Below the pieces are notes generated by a model. The model was not told the DNA's origin and did not search any database. It was given only the letters and a program-made list of their open reading frames with translations. Below are positions 40,802-49,410 of a DNA stretch of 64,000 bases, piece by piece. Made by a program: the position numbers and the translations under genes. The stretch's first letter is position 1; each line of letters begins with the position of its first letter. The stretch is from Qipengyuania gaetbuli. Lineage in GTDB: Bacteria; Pseudomonadota; Alphaproteobacteria; Sphingomonadales; Sphingomonadaceae. The stretch spans positions 1,364,001 through 1,428,000 of the forward strand of contig NZ_JAIUZO010000002.1 in NCBI RefSeq assembly GCF_020171365.1, in the 5' to 3' direction.

Positions 40802-41433
40802 CCCGCCCACCGAGGACATGGATCCCCACCATCGCGCTGGCCGTCGCCGTCGCAGGCCTTTCCGCCTGCGGCAGCGGGGACGCGCCCGATCCGGATGCGA
40901 CGCCGACCGACGGGCCGCGCTCGATCTTCGACAAGGAGGGCGCAGGTCCCAAGGGCTCGGAGGCGCCCGAAGCGGTGTTGCCGCCGCTCGTCACCACGCT
41001 GGGCTTTCCCGACGGGACGGCGGAGCTGACCGAGGCGGCGCTGGCGGAACTGGCGACGGTGCTCGATTCCCCGCAGATGGGCCAGGGCGGCCGCATCGTG
41101 CTGCGCGGTCATTCCGATTCGGGCGGCACGGATGCAGCCAACCTTGCTGCTTCGCTCAAGCGGGCCGAGGCGGTGCAGGCTTTCCTCGTCGAGAATGGCG
41201 TCGCCGAAAGCCGGATCAAGGTCATCGCTTTCGGCGAACAGAACCCGATGGAACCCAATGCGCTGCCCGATGGCCAGCCCAACGAAGTCGGGCGCGCAGC
41301 CAATCGCAGGGTGGAAATCACCATCGAGACCACCAGATTGGAAGAGGACGACGCGCGCGAACCGACGCTGATCGAGACGATCACCAAGGAGCAGGAAGAA
41401 GAGCGCGCGCAATCGCAAGTCGCCAGCGAATGA
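40798..41433 (+). CDS. OmpA family lipoprotein
   Basis: A 211-residue lipoprotein with signal peptide and lipobox GLSACGSG (cysteine at residue 24), a disordered acidic/proline spacer, and an OmpA-like peptidoglycan-binding domain (about 65-180) with the hallmark RIVLRGHSDSGGTDAANLAASLKRAEAV and AANRRVEITI. A charged C-terminal tail follows. Its ATG overlaps the antiporter stop (40798-40801), an unusual partner for an OmpA-type protein. Probably anchored in the outer membrane and bound to peptidoglycan. Confidence 0.85.
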   Translation: MTRPPRTWIPTIALAVAVAGLSACGSGDAPDPDATPTDGPRSIFDKEGAGPKGSEAPEAVLPPLVTTLGFPDGTAELTEAALAELATVLDSPQMGQGGRIVLRGHSDSGGTDAANLAASLKRAEAVQAFLVENGVAESRIKVIAFGEQNPMEPNALPDGQPNEVGRAANRRVEITIETTRLEEDDAREPTLIETITKEQEEERAQSQVASE

Positions 41434-41490
41434 CCTGTTGACGGCAGGCATGTCCCGGTGGCATTTGCGCGGCCGCCCGGACGGACACGA

Positions 41491-41564
41491 GCGGGTATAG
41501 CATAGTGGTAATGCTCTAGCCTTCCAAGCTAGCTAGAGGGGTTCGATTCCCCTTACCCGCTCCA
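41491..41564 (+). tRNA. tRNA-Gly (anticodon TCC)
   Basis: 74 bases with encoded CCA. Acceptor GCGGGTA/TACCCGC, anticodon stem CTAGC/GCTAG with loop CTTCCAA (anticodon TCC at 41523-41525), T arm GAGGGGTTCGATTCCCCTT. It reads glycine codons GGA and GGG. Confidence 0.97.
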
Positions 41565-41576
41565 GTCCGCAGGCCT

Positions 41577-42428
41577 TCAAGCCACAGCCATGTTGTCGAT
41601 CAGCCGTGTGCCGCCGATCCGCGCCGCGACGAACAGGCGCGCGTTGCCGTTGTCTGCATCGAGCGGGACGAGGCTGTCCGCATCGCGCACTTCTGCATAA
41701 TCGATACTGTCGAACCCGGCCTCGACGAGCTTGGCGGAAAGGGCAGCGAGGGCACTCTCGACTGCCTGACCGTCCCCGATCGCCGCGATGGCTTCACGCA
41801 TGGCCTGCGGAATGGCGGCCGCCTGGCTGCGCTGCTCGTCGGAAAGGTAGGCGTTGCGGCTGCTCATCGCGAGGCCGTCCGCCTCGCGCACGATCGGCAC
41901 GCCGCGGATATTGTCGACATGCGGCAGCGTGAGATCGAGATCGCGGGCCATCCGGCGGATGACGGCGAGCTGCTGCCAGTCCTTTTCTCCGAAAAAGGCG
42001 ATATCGGGCGTGACCTGGTTGAACAGCTTGCACACGACCGTGGCGACACCGTCGAAATGGCCAGGCCGGTTTCCGCCGCACAGGCCCTCGCTCACCCCGG
42101 CGACCGAGATATTGGTGGCATAGCCTGCCGGATACATGGCCTCGGGCACCGGCGCCCACAGCAGGGCCACGCCTTCCGCTTCCAGAAGTTCGGAATCGCG
42201 GGCAAGCTGGCGCGGATAAGCGTCGAGATCCTCGCCCGCGCCGAACTGGCGGGGATTGACGAAGATCGAAGCGACGACATGATCCGCCACTTCGCGCGCG
42301 CGTCGCATCAGGGTCAGATGGCCGTCGTGCAGCGCGCCCATCGTGGGAACGAGCGCAATGGTCCGGCCTCCGCTCCGCAGGGCTGCGACTTCATTCCTCA
42401 ACACTTCCAGTTCACGGGCTGTTTGCAC
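41577..42428 (-). CDS. panC: Pantothenate synthetase
   Basis: A 283-residue enzyme joining pantoate and beta-alanine with ATP, in the route to coenzyme A. Motifs: VPTMGALHDGHLTLMRRA (HxGH ATP site), VASIFVNPRQFG, FGEKDWQQLAVIRRMARDL and MSSRNAYLSDEQR (KMSKS-like SSRN). The GTG at 42428 is preferred because AAGGGGA lies 7-13 bases upstream and the protein then begins MQTARELEVLR; a TTG at 42461 is possible but would run into the divergent mipZ gene. Confidence 0.95.
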   Translation of the reverse strand: MQTARELEVLRNEVAALRSGGRTIALVPTMGALHDGHLTLMRRAREVADHVVASIFVNPRQFGAGEDLDAYPRQLARDSELLEAEGVALLWAPVPEAMYPAGYATNISVAGVSEGLCGGNRPGHFDGVATVVCKLFNQVTPDIAFFGEKDWQQLAVIRRMARDLDLTLPHVDNIRGVPIVREADGLAMSSRNAYLSDEQRSQAAAIPQAMREAIAAIGDGQAVESALAALSAKLVEAGFDSIDYAEVRDADSLVPLDADNGNARLFVAARIGGTRLIDNMAVA

Positions 42429-42514
42429 CTGTGTATCCCCTTGGATAAGGATCGATGCCAAGCCCTAGCGCCGTGCGCGGGGATGCATCAACCATTTGCG
42501 AGAACAGCCCCACC

Positions 42515-43327
42515 GTGCCTACCGCCGCGCCCCACTGGATTACCTTCGCCAACGAAAAGGGCGGCACGGGAAAATCGACCACGGCCGTGCATGTCGCGGT
42601 TGCTCTGGCCTATCGCGGGGCGGACGTCGTCGCCTTCGATCTCGACCACCGCCAGCGGACCATGTGCCGCTATTTCGAGAACCGCGCGGAGACCGCTGCG
42701 CGTCGCGGCATCGAATTGCCGACAGTGCGGTGCCACACGGTCGAGGGCATGGACGAACAGGAATTCGGCGCCTTCGTGGAAGAGCAGGGGGCGGGGGCCG
42801 ATTTCGTCGTCGTGGATACACCCGGCCGCGACGATCCGCTGGCCCGTTTCGCCGCGACGCAGGCGGATACGCTGGTCACGCCGATGAACGACAGCTTCGT
42901 CGATTTCGACCTCATCGGCCAGGTCGAGGGCGAGACGTTCAAGGTGAAGAAGCTGTCCTTCTACGCCGAACTTATCTGGGAGGCGCGCATCAAGCGCGGC
43001 CGCGCCCAGCTCGAACGCCAGCGCCCGCCGATGGACTGGGTCGTCGTGCGTAACCGCACCGGCCACACCGAGGCGCGCAACATGGCGCGTATCGAACAGG
43101 CGCTGGCGGAAATGTCCAAGCGCGTCGGCTTCCGCACGGCCAAGGGTCTGTCGGAACGCGTGATCTACCGCGAGCTGTTTCCCTCCGGCCTGACCCTGCT
43201 CGACAAGGGGCATCTGGGCGATCTGGGAACCAGCCATCTGGTCGCGCGACAGGAATTGCGCGGTCTGGTCGCCTCGCTGCGGCTTCCCGGCAGCGCGACA
43301 GGACCGCAGGAAGAGGCAGCCGAATGA
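42515..43327 (+). CDS. mipZ: Division plane positioning ATPase MipZ
   Basis: A 270-residue ParA/MinD-type ATPase that in alphaproteobacteria forms a polar gradient through ParB and inhibits FtsZ away from midcell. The deviant Walker A ANEKGGTGKST (12-22) is followed by VVAFDLDHRQRTMCRYFENR and VVVDTPGRDDPLARFAATQADTLVTPMNDSF-type segments typical of MipZ. The GTG at 42515 gives the family length and leaves 86 bases for divergent promoters with panC; an ATG at 42455 would add 20 residues. The stop overlaps the next gene by four bases. Confidence 0.9.
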   Translation: MPTAAPHWITFANEKGGTGKSTTAVHVAVALAYRGADVVAFDLDHRQRTMCRYFENRAETAARRGIELPTVRCHTVEGMDEQEFGAFVEEQGAGADFVVVDTPGRDDPLARFAATQADTLVTPMNDSFVDFDLIGQVEGETFKVKKLSFYAELIWEARIKRGRAQLERQRPPMDWVVVRNRTGHTEARNMARIEQALAEMSKRVGFRTAKGLSERVIYRELFPSGLTLLDKGHLGDLGTSHLVARQELRGLVASLRLPGSATGPQEEAAE

Positions 43328-43626
43328 CCCGTTTCATCCTGATCGCTGCGGCACTTTCGATCTTCTGCCGCTGGGCACTGGGCAAGTGGCCGTGGGACTA
43401 TCTGAGGCCCACTCCCACCCGCGAACAGGCGATCTTCAAGGCCCGCCGGCTGCTCAATGTCTCGGCCAGGGCGAGCCACCGCGAAATCCGCGATGCTCAC
43501 CGCCAGATGGCCGCCCTGCTTCATCCCGACAGGGGCGGGGACAAGGCACAGATGCAGGAACTGAACGCGGCGCGCGACCTCCTCTTGAACGAACTACCTT
43601 ACGAAAATCCGGAGCCTCCCCAATGA
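43324..43626 (+). CDS. Membrane-anchored J-domain protein
   Basis: A 100-residue protein with an N-terminal hydrophobic segment (about residues 3-20) and a C-terminal J domain (about 45-95) in which the HPD motif is intact (LLHPDRGGDKA). It would stimulate the ATPase of an Hsp70 (DnaK) at the membrane. This order, membrane anchor followed by a C-terminal J domain, resembles mitochondrial Pam18/Tim14. It overlaps mipZ upstream (43324-43327) and the phosphomannomutase gene downstream (43623-43626) by four bases each. Confidence 0.8.
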   Translation: MTRFILIAAALSIFCRWALGKWPWDYLRPTPTREQAIFKARRLLNVSARASHREIRDAHRQMAALLHPDRGGDKAQMQELNAARDLLLNELPYENPEPPQ

Positions 43627-45026
43627 GCCACGCCTTCGACGCGACCATCCTGCGCGAATACGACATTCGCGGGATCATCGGCGAAACGCTCGGGGCGGAC
43701 GATGCCCGCGCGATCGGGCGCACCTTCGGTTCGATGCTGCGCGAAGCCGGCGGAAGCCGCGTCGCGGTCGGCTATGACGGGCGGGTCAGCTCGACCATGC
43801 TGGAACACGCGCTCGTGGAAGGCCTGACCGCCTCGGGCTGCGACGTCGTGCGCATCGGCCTCGGCGCGACGCCCATGCTATATTACGCCGAGGCAAGCGA
43901 TCACGACATCCACGGCGGCATCCAGATAACCGGCAGTCACAATCCCCCCAATTACAACGGCTTCAAGATGGTGTTCCAGGGCCGCCCGTTTTTCGGCGCG
44001 GACATCCAGGAACTGGGGCGCCGTGCGGCTGCGGGCGAGTGGACGGATGGTGCAGGCGAGGTCGAGAAACGCGACATCATCGACGAATACGTCCACCGCA
44101 TGGTGACCGCGCTCGACGCCATCGACAGCGAAGCGCTTGCGGACATGCGGATCGGCTGGGACGCGGGTAACGGGGCCGCCGGTCCGGCGCTCGAAAAGCT
44201 GGTCGCGCAGCTGCCCGGCGAACACCACCTGCTCTACACCGATGTCGACGGCACGTTTCCCAATCATCATCCCGATCCTACTGTCGAGGAGAACCTTGCG
44301 GATTTGCGAAGGCTCGTCTCCGCAAAGTCCCTCGATTTCGGTATCGCTTTCGACGGCGACGGCGACCGCATCGGCGCGATCGACGGCGAGGGCCGGGTGA
44401 TCTGGGGCGACCAGCTGCTGATGATCTACGCCGAAGACCTGCTGCAAACGCTGGGCGGCGCGACGATCATCGCCGATGTGAAGGCCAGCCGCGCCCTGTT
44501 CGACCATGTCACTTCGCATGGCGGCGAGCCGCTCATGTGGAAGACCGGCCACTCGCTGATTAAGTCCAAAATGAAGGAAACTGGCTCGCCGCTGGCCGGC
44601 GAGATGAGCGGCCACGTCTTTTTCGCCGACGAATATTACGGTTTCGACGACGCGCTCTATGCCGGTGTCCGCCTGATTGCCGCCTCGGCGCGGCTGGGCA
44701 AGTCGGTCACCGAACTGCGCGGCGCCATGCCCCAGCTGGTCAATACGCCGGAGATGCGCTTCCAGGTCGACGAGAGCCGCAAGTTCGCTGCCATCAAGGA
44801 AGTCGAGGACCGCCTCGCGGGCACCGATGCCGATGTGAACGGCACCGACGGGGTACGCGTCAGCACGCCCGACGGCTGGTGGCTGCTGCGCGCTTCGAAC
44901 ACGCAGGACGTGCTCGTCGCCCGCGCCGAGAGCGACAGCGAGGAAGGCCTTGCCCGCCTGATGGCGCAGATCGACGAACAGCTGGCCCTCAGTGGGCTCG
45001 AGCGCGGCGAAAGCGTCGGGCACTAA
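43623..45026 (+). CDS. Phosphomannomutase/phosphoglucomutase
   Basis: A 467-residue alpha-D-phosphohexomutase converting mannose or glucose 6-phosphate to the 1-phosphate for polysaccharide and nucleotide-sugar synthesis (AlgC/PgmG type). It begins ILREYDIRGIIGETL; the phosphoserine loop is ITGSHNPPN with S105; the magnesium loop DGDGDR is at 244-249; the sugar-binding loop is GEMSGHVFFADEY. The C-terminal phosphate-binding RASNTQD loop is present. It is translationally coupled to the J-domain gene. Confidence 0.95.
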   Translation: MSHAFDATILREYDIRGIIGETLGADDARAIGRTFGSMLREAGGSRVAVGYDGRVSSTMLEHALVEGLTASGCDVVRIGLGATPMLYYAEASDHDIHGGIQITGSHNPPNYNGFKMVFQGRPFFGADIQELGRRAAAGEWTDGAGEVEKRDIIDEYVHRMVTALDAIDSEALADMRIGWDAGNGAAGPALEKLVAQLPGEHHLLYTDVDGTFPNHHPDPTVEENLADLRRLVSAKSLDFGIAFDGDGDRIGAIDGEGRVIWGDQLLMIYAEDLLQTLGGATIIADVKASRALFDHVTSHGGEPLMWKTGHSLIKSKMKETGSPLAGEMSGHVFFADEYYGFDDALYAGVRLIAASARLGKSVTELRGAMPQLVNTPEMRFQVDESRKFAAIKEVEDRLAGTDADVNGTDGVRVSTPDGWWLLRASNTQDVLVARAESDSEEGLARLMAQIDEQLALSGLERGESVGH

Positions 45027-45050
45027 GGAATTTACGGAGAGGGAATTTCG

Positions 45051-45857
45051 ATGACCAGGTGGCTCCTGGCGCTGGGTGCGCCGCTTGCCTTTGCTGCCCA
45101 GCCGCTGGCTGCGCAGGACAATTCCGCCAAGGAAGCGGACATGATGGCGGCCATGGCGGAAGTCTTCGCCGCGCCGCCGCTGACCGCCGAACAGCAGGCC
45201 CGCCTGCCGCTGGCCACCAGCGTGGTCGACAAGCTCATGCCGCAAGGGACCATGGGCGAGGTCATGGGCTCGATGTTCGAAGGTTTGCTCGGCCCGATGA
45301 TGAAGCTGGCCGAGAAGGCCCCGCCAGACCTGGCCGAACACATCGGCTACGACGCTTCCGAGCTCGATCTCACCGACGAGCAGGTGATCGAGATCGCGGC
45401 CATCGTCGATCCCGCCTGGCGCGAGCGGCGCGAACGCGAGGGCGCGCTGATGCAGGAAGTCATGGTCGACCTGATGACGGCGATGGAACCCGCCATCCGC
45501 AAGGGCATGAGCGAGGCCTATGCCGCCACCTTCTCGGTCGCGGAATTGAACGACATTTCCGCCTTCTTCTCGACCCCGAGCGGCGCGACCTTCGCGCGCA
45601 AGTCCTACCAGCTGGCCAATGACCCGCGCATCATGGGCGCAGCCATGGGCAGCCTGCCGGTCATGCTCGAACAATTCGCCGCGATGGAGGCCAAGATGGC
45701 GGCCGTCACCGCCGAACTCGGCGCCAAGCGCACCTATGCAACGCTCACCGCAGCGCAGAAGGAGCGGATCATGGGCCTTGCCGGGCTGAGCGCAGAAGAG
45801 CTCGAACTTGGGATGCAGGTCGCCGCCGAAGCGGCTGCGGAACAGAACCCCTTCTGA
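45051..45857 (+). CDS. DUF2059 domain exported protein
   Basis: A 268-residue periplasmic protein. Signal peptide about residues 1-21 (LLALGAPLAFAAQPLAA). The C-terminal half carries the DUF2059 pattern AYAATFSVAELNDISAFFSTPSGATFARKS, where a helical bundle ends with stretches rich in M and A. Function is unknown. GGAGAGGGA lies just before the ATG. It lies 24 bases after the phosphomannomutase stop and may be co-transcribed. Confidence 0.82.
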   Translation: MTRWLLALGAPLAFAAQPLAAQDNSAKEADMMAAMAEVFAAPPLTAEQQARLPLATSVVDKLMPQGTMGEVMGSMFEGLLGPMMKLAEKAPPDLAEHIGYDASELDLTDEQVIEIAAIVDPAWRERREREGALMQEVMVDLMTAMEPAIRKGMSEAYAATFSVAELNDISAFFSTPSGATFARKSYQLANDPRIMGAAMGSLPVMLEQFAAMEAKMAAVTAELGAKRTYATLTAAQKERIMGLAGLSAEELELGMQVAAEAAAEQNPF

Positions 45858-45898
45858 GGCGCGCGGGAACGCACTTCCATCCGGCTCGCTCTGACAGC

Positions 45899-48358
45899 GT
45901 GAGCGACGTGTCCATACCGCCGGAAATCACAGACTGGTTTGCCGGTCGCGGCTGGCGCGTGCGCCGCCACCAGGCCGAAATGCTCGCGGCGAGCGATGCG
46001 GGCGACCATGCCCTGCTGGTGGCCGATACGGGGGCGGGCAAGACGCTGGCGGGCTTCCTGCCGACGCTGGCCGATTTCACGCCATCGCGACTGGCCGGCG
46101 GCAAGCCGCATGAAGGGCTGCACACGCTCTACGTCTCGCCGCTGAAGGCGCTTGCCCATGACGTCCAACGCAACCTCCTGATCCCGATCGAGGAGATGGG
46201 GCTCCCGATCACGGTCGAAACGCGCAGCGGCGACACGCCGTCGGACCGCAAGCGCCGGCAGCGCCAGAAGCCGCCCAACGTGCTGCTGACGACGCCGGAA
46301 AGCCTTTCGCTGCTGCTCTCCTTCCCCGACAGCTTCGCGCTGTTCGCGGGCCTCAAGCGGATCGTCATCGACGAGGTCCACGCCTTCGCCACCGGCAAGC
46401 GCGGCGACTTGCTGGCGCTGGCACTGGCACGGCTGCAGGCCATCGCGCCCGGCATGCGGCGTGTAGCCCTGTCGGCCACTGTCGCCAGCCCGGAAGCCTT
46501 TCGCGAATGGCTTGCTCCCTGGGGCGATCTGGATGCGGTGCGGCTGGTGGAGGGCGAGGAAGGCGCGCCGTCGGAAGTCGAAATCCTGCTGCCCGATGAA
46601 GAGCGCGTGCCCTGGGGCGGCCATGCAGCGACCTGGGCGATCCCGCAGCTGTACGAACAGATCCGCAGGAACCGCACCACGCTGGTCTTCACCAACACCC
46701 GGTTCCTGGCCGAATACATCTTCCAGAACCTGTGGGACGTGAACGAGGACAAGCTTCCCATCGGTATCCACCACGGCTCGCTTTCGCGCGAGGCGCGGCG
46801 GAAGGTCGAAGGGGCGATGGCGCGGGGCGAACTGCGTGCGCTCGTGGCCACCGCCAGCCTCGATCTCGGGGTCGACTGGGGCGATATCGACCTCGTCGTC
46901 CAGATGGGCGCGCCCAAGGGTTCCTCGCGCCTGCTCCAGCGCATCGGGCGTGCGAACCACCGGCTCGACCAGCCCAGCCGGGCCCTGCTGGTCCCCGGCA
47001 ACCGCTTCGAGTTCCTCGAGGCGACCGCAGCCAAGGAAGCAGTGGACGAGGGCCAGCGCGACGGAGAGGATTTCCGGCCCGGCGGCCTCGACGTGCTGGC
47101 GCAGCACGTGATGGCCTGCGCCTGCGCGGCCCCGTTCGAGGAGCAGGCGCTGCTGGCCGAGATCCGCTCCAGCCTCGCCTATGCCTGGGTCGACGAGGAG
47201 GTGTGGCAGCGCGTGCTGACCTTCGTCGCCACCGGAGGCTATGCGCTGCGGGCCTACGACAAGTTCAAGCGCATCGTGCGCGACCGTGAGGGCGTGTGGC
47301 GCCTCACCCATCCCGAACAGGCGCAGCGCCACAGGATGAACGCCGGGATCATCATCGACAGCGAAATGCTCGACGTGCGCATCAACGCCGGGCGCGGCAG
47401 GGGCGGCCGCAGCCTCGGCAAGGTGGAGGAACGCTTCGCCGCCTCGCTCAGCCCGGGCGATACTTTCGCCTTTGCCGGCATGAGCCTCGAAGTGGTCAAG
47501 CTGCAGGACATGGAGGTGGTGGTGAAGGCCGCCAAGGCGTCCGCCATGATCCCGAGCTATGGCGGGGCGCGCATGCCGTTGACGACCCATCTTGCGGACC
47601 GGGTACGCGAGATGCTGGTGGACCGCGCAGGCTGGGCGCGCTTTCCCGATGACGTGCGCGAATGGCTGGAAGTGCAGGACTGGCGCAGCCGGATGCCGGG
47701 TCCGGGCCAGCTGCTGGTCGAAAGCTTCCCGCACGCCAAGCGGCATTACAGCGTCTACTATACGTTCGAGGGCTGGAACGCGAACCAGAGCCTCGGCATG
47801 CTGATTACGCGGCGGATGGAGGACCGGGGCCTGATGCCGGGCGGGTTCGTCGCCAACGATTATTCGCTGGCCGTCTGGGGACTCAAGCCCGTCACCGATC
47901 CCGCGCCGCTGCTGTCGCCCGATATCCTGCAGGACGAATTCATCGAATGGGTGCAGAATTCGCACCTCCTGCGCCGCGCCTTTCGCGAAGTCGCGGTGAT
48001 CGGTGGGCTGGTCGAACGCCAGCATCCGGGAAAGCGCAAGACCGGCAAGCAGGTCACCTTCTCGACCGACCTCATCTACGACGTGCTGCGCAAGTACGAG
48101 CCCGACCATGTCCTGCTGGAGGCGGCCTGGGCCGATGCGCGCACGCGGATGACCGACGTGGGGCGGCTCGGCAACCTGCTCGACCGGTCGGCCGAGCAGC
48201 TGGTCCATGTCGAGCTCGACCGGGTCAGCCCGCTGGCCGTTCCCGTCATGGTCATGATCGGGCGCGAGGCGACGCCGCAGGGGGCGGTCGACGATGAACT
48301 CCTGCTCGAGGCGGAGAGCCTGGCCGGGGCCGCCATGCGGGTCGACGATCTGTCCTAG
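45899..48358 (+). CDS. Lhr-like DEXH-box helicase (ligase-associated DNA damage response type)
   Basis: An 819-residue superfamily 2 helicase. Walker A ADTGAGKT (GAGKT at 45-49), Walker B VIDEVH (DEVH at 158-161), motif VALSATVASPEAFREWL (III), and motifs V/VI in ATASLDLGVDWGDIDLVVQMGAPKGSSRLLQRIGRANHR-type region (about 315-355). The remaining C-terminal part matches the Lhr-core. This group is usually encoded with an ATP-dependent DNA ligase, an exonuclease and a phosphoesterase, none of which is adjacent here. The GTG start at 45899 is the first in frame. The stop shares CTAG with an opposite-strand exbD. Confidence 0.9.
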   Translation: MSDVSIPPEITDWFAGRGWRVRRHQAEMLAASDAGDHALLVADTGAGKTLAGFLPTLADFTPSRLAGGKPHEGLHTLYVSPLKALAHDVQRNLLIPIEEMGLPITVETRSGDTPSDRKRRQRQKPPNVLLTTPESLSLLLSFPDSFALFAGLKRIVIDEVHAFATGKRGDLLALALARLQAIAPGMRRVALSATVASPEAFREWLAPWGDLDAVRLVEGEEGAPSEVEILLPDEERVPWGGHAATWAIPQLYEQIRRNRTTLVFTNTRFLAEYIFQNLWDVNEDKLPIGIHHGSLSREARRKVEGAMARGELRALVATASLDLGVDWGDIDLVVQMGAPKGSSRLLQRIGRANHRLDQPSRALLVPGNRFEFLEATAAKEAVDEGQRDGEDFRPGGLDVLAQHVMACACAAPFEEQALLAEIRSSLAYAWVDEEVWQRVLTFVATGGYALRAYDKFKRIVRDREGVWRLTHPEQAQRHRMNAGIIIDSEMLDVRINAGRGRGGRSLGKVEERFAASLSPGDTFAFAGMSLEVVKLQDMEVVVKAAKASAMIPSYGGARMPLTTHLADRVREMLVDRAGWARFPDDVREWLEVQDWRSRMPGPGQLLVESFPHAKRHYSVYYTFEGWNANQSLGMLITRRMEDRGLMPGGFVANDYSLAVWGLKPVTDPAPLLSPDILQDEFIEWVQNSHLLRRAFREVAVIGGLVERQHPGKRKTGKQVTFSTDLIYDVLRKYEPDHVLLEAAWADARTRMTDVGRLGNLLDRSAEQLVHVELDRVSPLAVPVMVMIGREATPQGAVDDELLLEAESLAGAAMRVDDLS

Positions 48359-48792
48359 TTGGCGGCCTCGTTGCCGAATTCGCGATACTTCTCGTTCCCG
48401 ACGAAAGCGAAGCGGGTAACACCGGCGTCCTTGATGAGAGCGATGGTGCGGGCCGAGGCCTCGTAGCTGGCGAAGGCGTGCGGCTCGAAGCGCAGCAGCG
48501 GTTCCTCGGGCTTGTCGGCGGCGGCGGCGAGCTGGTTGAGGAGGTCCTGCTGGTCCAGCTCCGCACCGTTCCAGTAGAGGCGGTCCTGCGCGTCGATGGT
48601 GACGACGTTGACGTCCCTGATCTCTTCGGTCGCGCGGCCCGTAGGCAAGGGGACCTGCAGCGCATGGGTGGCGATGGGGATCACCATGATGAACATGATC
48701 AGCAGAACAAGCATGACATCGATCAGCGGCGTGATGTTCATGTCGCCCATGGGACGACCGGCCGGTGCAAGGGTGCGCGAGGGATAAGGCAT
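48355..48792 (-). CDS. exbD: ExbD/TolR family protein (paralog 1)
   Basis: A 145-residue or shorter Ton-system motor subunit; from the ATG at 48792 it has 145 residues. One membrane helix (about 20-40) contains the conserved aspartate in NITPLIDVMLVLLIMF; the periplasmic domain ends FAFVGNEKYREFGNEAAN. AGGAGG lies just upstream of the ATG. It is separated from the other exbD genes by a terminator, so it may have its own promoter. It is most similar to paralog 2 (shared SYEASARxxxxIKxxGVT-F-FVGNE pattern). Confidence 0.92.
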   Translation of the reverse strand: MPYPSRTLAPAGRPMGDMNITPLIDVMLVLLIMFIMVIPIATHALQVPLPTGRATEEIRDVNVVTIDAQDRLYWNGAELDQQDLLNQLAAAADKPEEPLLRFEPHAFASYEASARTIALIKDAGVTRFAFVGNEKYREFGNEAAN

Positions 48793-48877
48793 GCTGTTCC
48801 TCCTCTTAATGAAACAGGATAACATACCATGGAATTAGGTTGGGACAAGCCGGTGTCGGAATTTCTGCAGGCAAAAG

Positions 48878-48906
48878 AAAAGGGGCGGATCGCTCCGCCC
48901 CCTTTC
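48878..48906 (-). terminator. Terminator between exbD paralogs 2 and 1
   Basis: On the minus strand, stem GGGGCGGA/TCCGCCCC with a 4-base loop (48882-48901) followed by TTTTCTTTT. It ends the tonB-exbB-exbD-exbD transcript before the third exbD. Confidence 0.8.
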
Positions 48907-48926
48907 CTTGTTCCGATTGTCCGGCG

Positions 48927-49373
48927 TTACTGGGCCGAAGCCGCCTTGCCGAAGGTGCGGTAACGTTCGTTACCGACGAAGCCGAACTTGGTCACACCGC
49001 TCGACTTGATGATCTGCAGCACGCGGGCCGAAGCTTCGTAGCTGGCCAGTGCTTCCGGTTCGAACTGCAGTTCGGGTTCCGGATTGATGGTCAGCGACTG
49101 CGCGAGCAGGTTCACCAGATCGCCTTCCTGGATCACTTCGCCGTTCCAGAGCAGTTCGTCACCCTGCGTGATGACGAGCTTGTTCTTGTCCGGCTCCACC
49201 GTGACCGGGGGCGGGTTGGGGTTCGGTTGCGGAAGGTCGATGTCGACCGAGTGGGTCGCCACCGGGATGGTGATGATGAACATGATGAGGAGAACGAGCA
49301 GGACGTCGATAAGCGGCGTCATGTTCATTTCCATCATCGGCGCGCCATCATCCTTGCCGCCTGACATTGCCAT
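48927..49373 (-). CDS. exbD: ExbD/TolR family protein (paralog 2)
   Basis: A 148-residue ExbD. Membrane helix about 20-42 with the conserved aspartate in MNMTPLIDVLLVLLIMF; the periplasmic domain has a proline-rich linker (LPQPNPNPPPVTVEPDKN) and ends like paralog 1 (SSGVTKFGFVGNERYRTFG). It works with ExbB to convert proton flow into TonB movement. It lies 37 bases after paralog 3 in the operon and is followed by a strong terminator. Confidence 0.93.
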   Translation of the reverse strand: MAMSGGKDDGAPMMEMNMTPLIDVLLVLLIMFIITIPVATHSVDIDLPQPNPNPPPVTVEPDKNKLVITQGDELLWNGEVIQEGDLVNLLAQSLTINPEPELQFEPEALASYEASARVLQIIKSSGVTKFGFVGNERYRTFGKAASAQ

Positions 49374-49410
49374 GAGGGTATCTCCCTAGAAATTCGGGCT
49401 CGAGGCCCGG

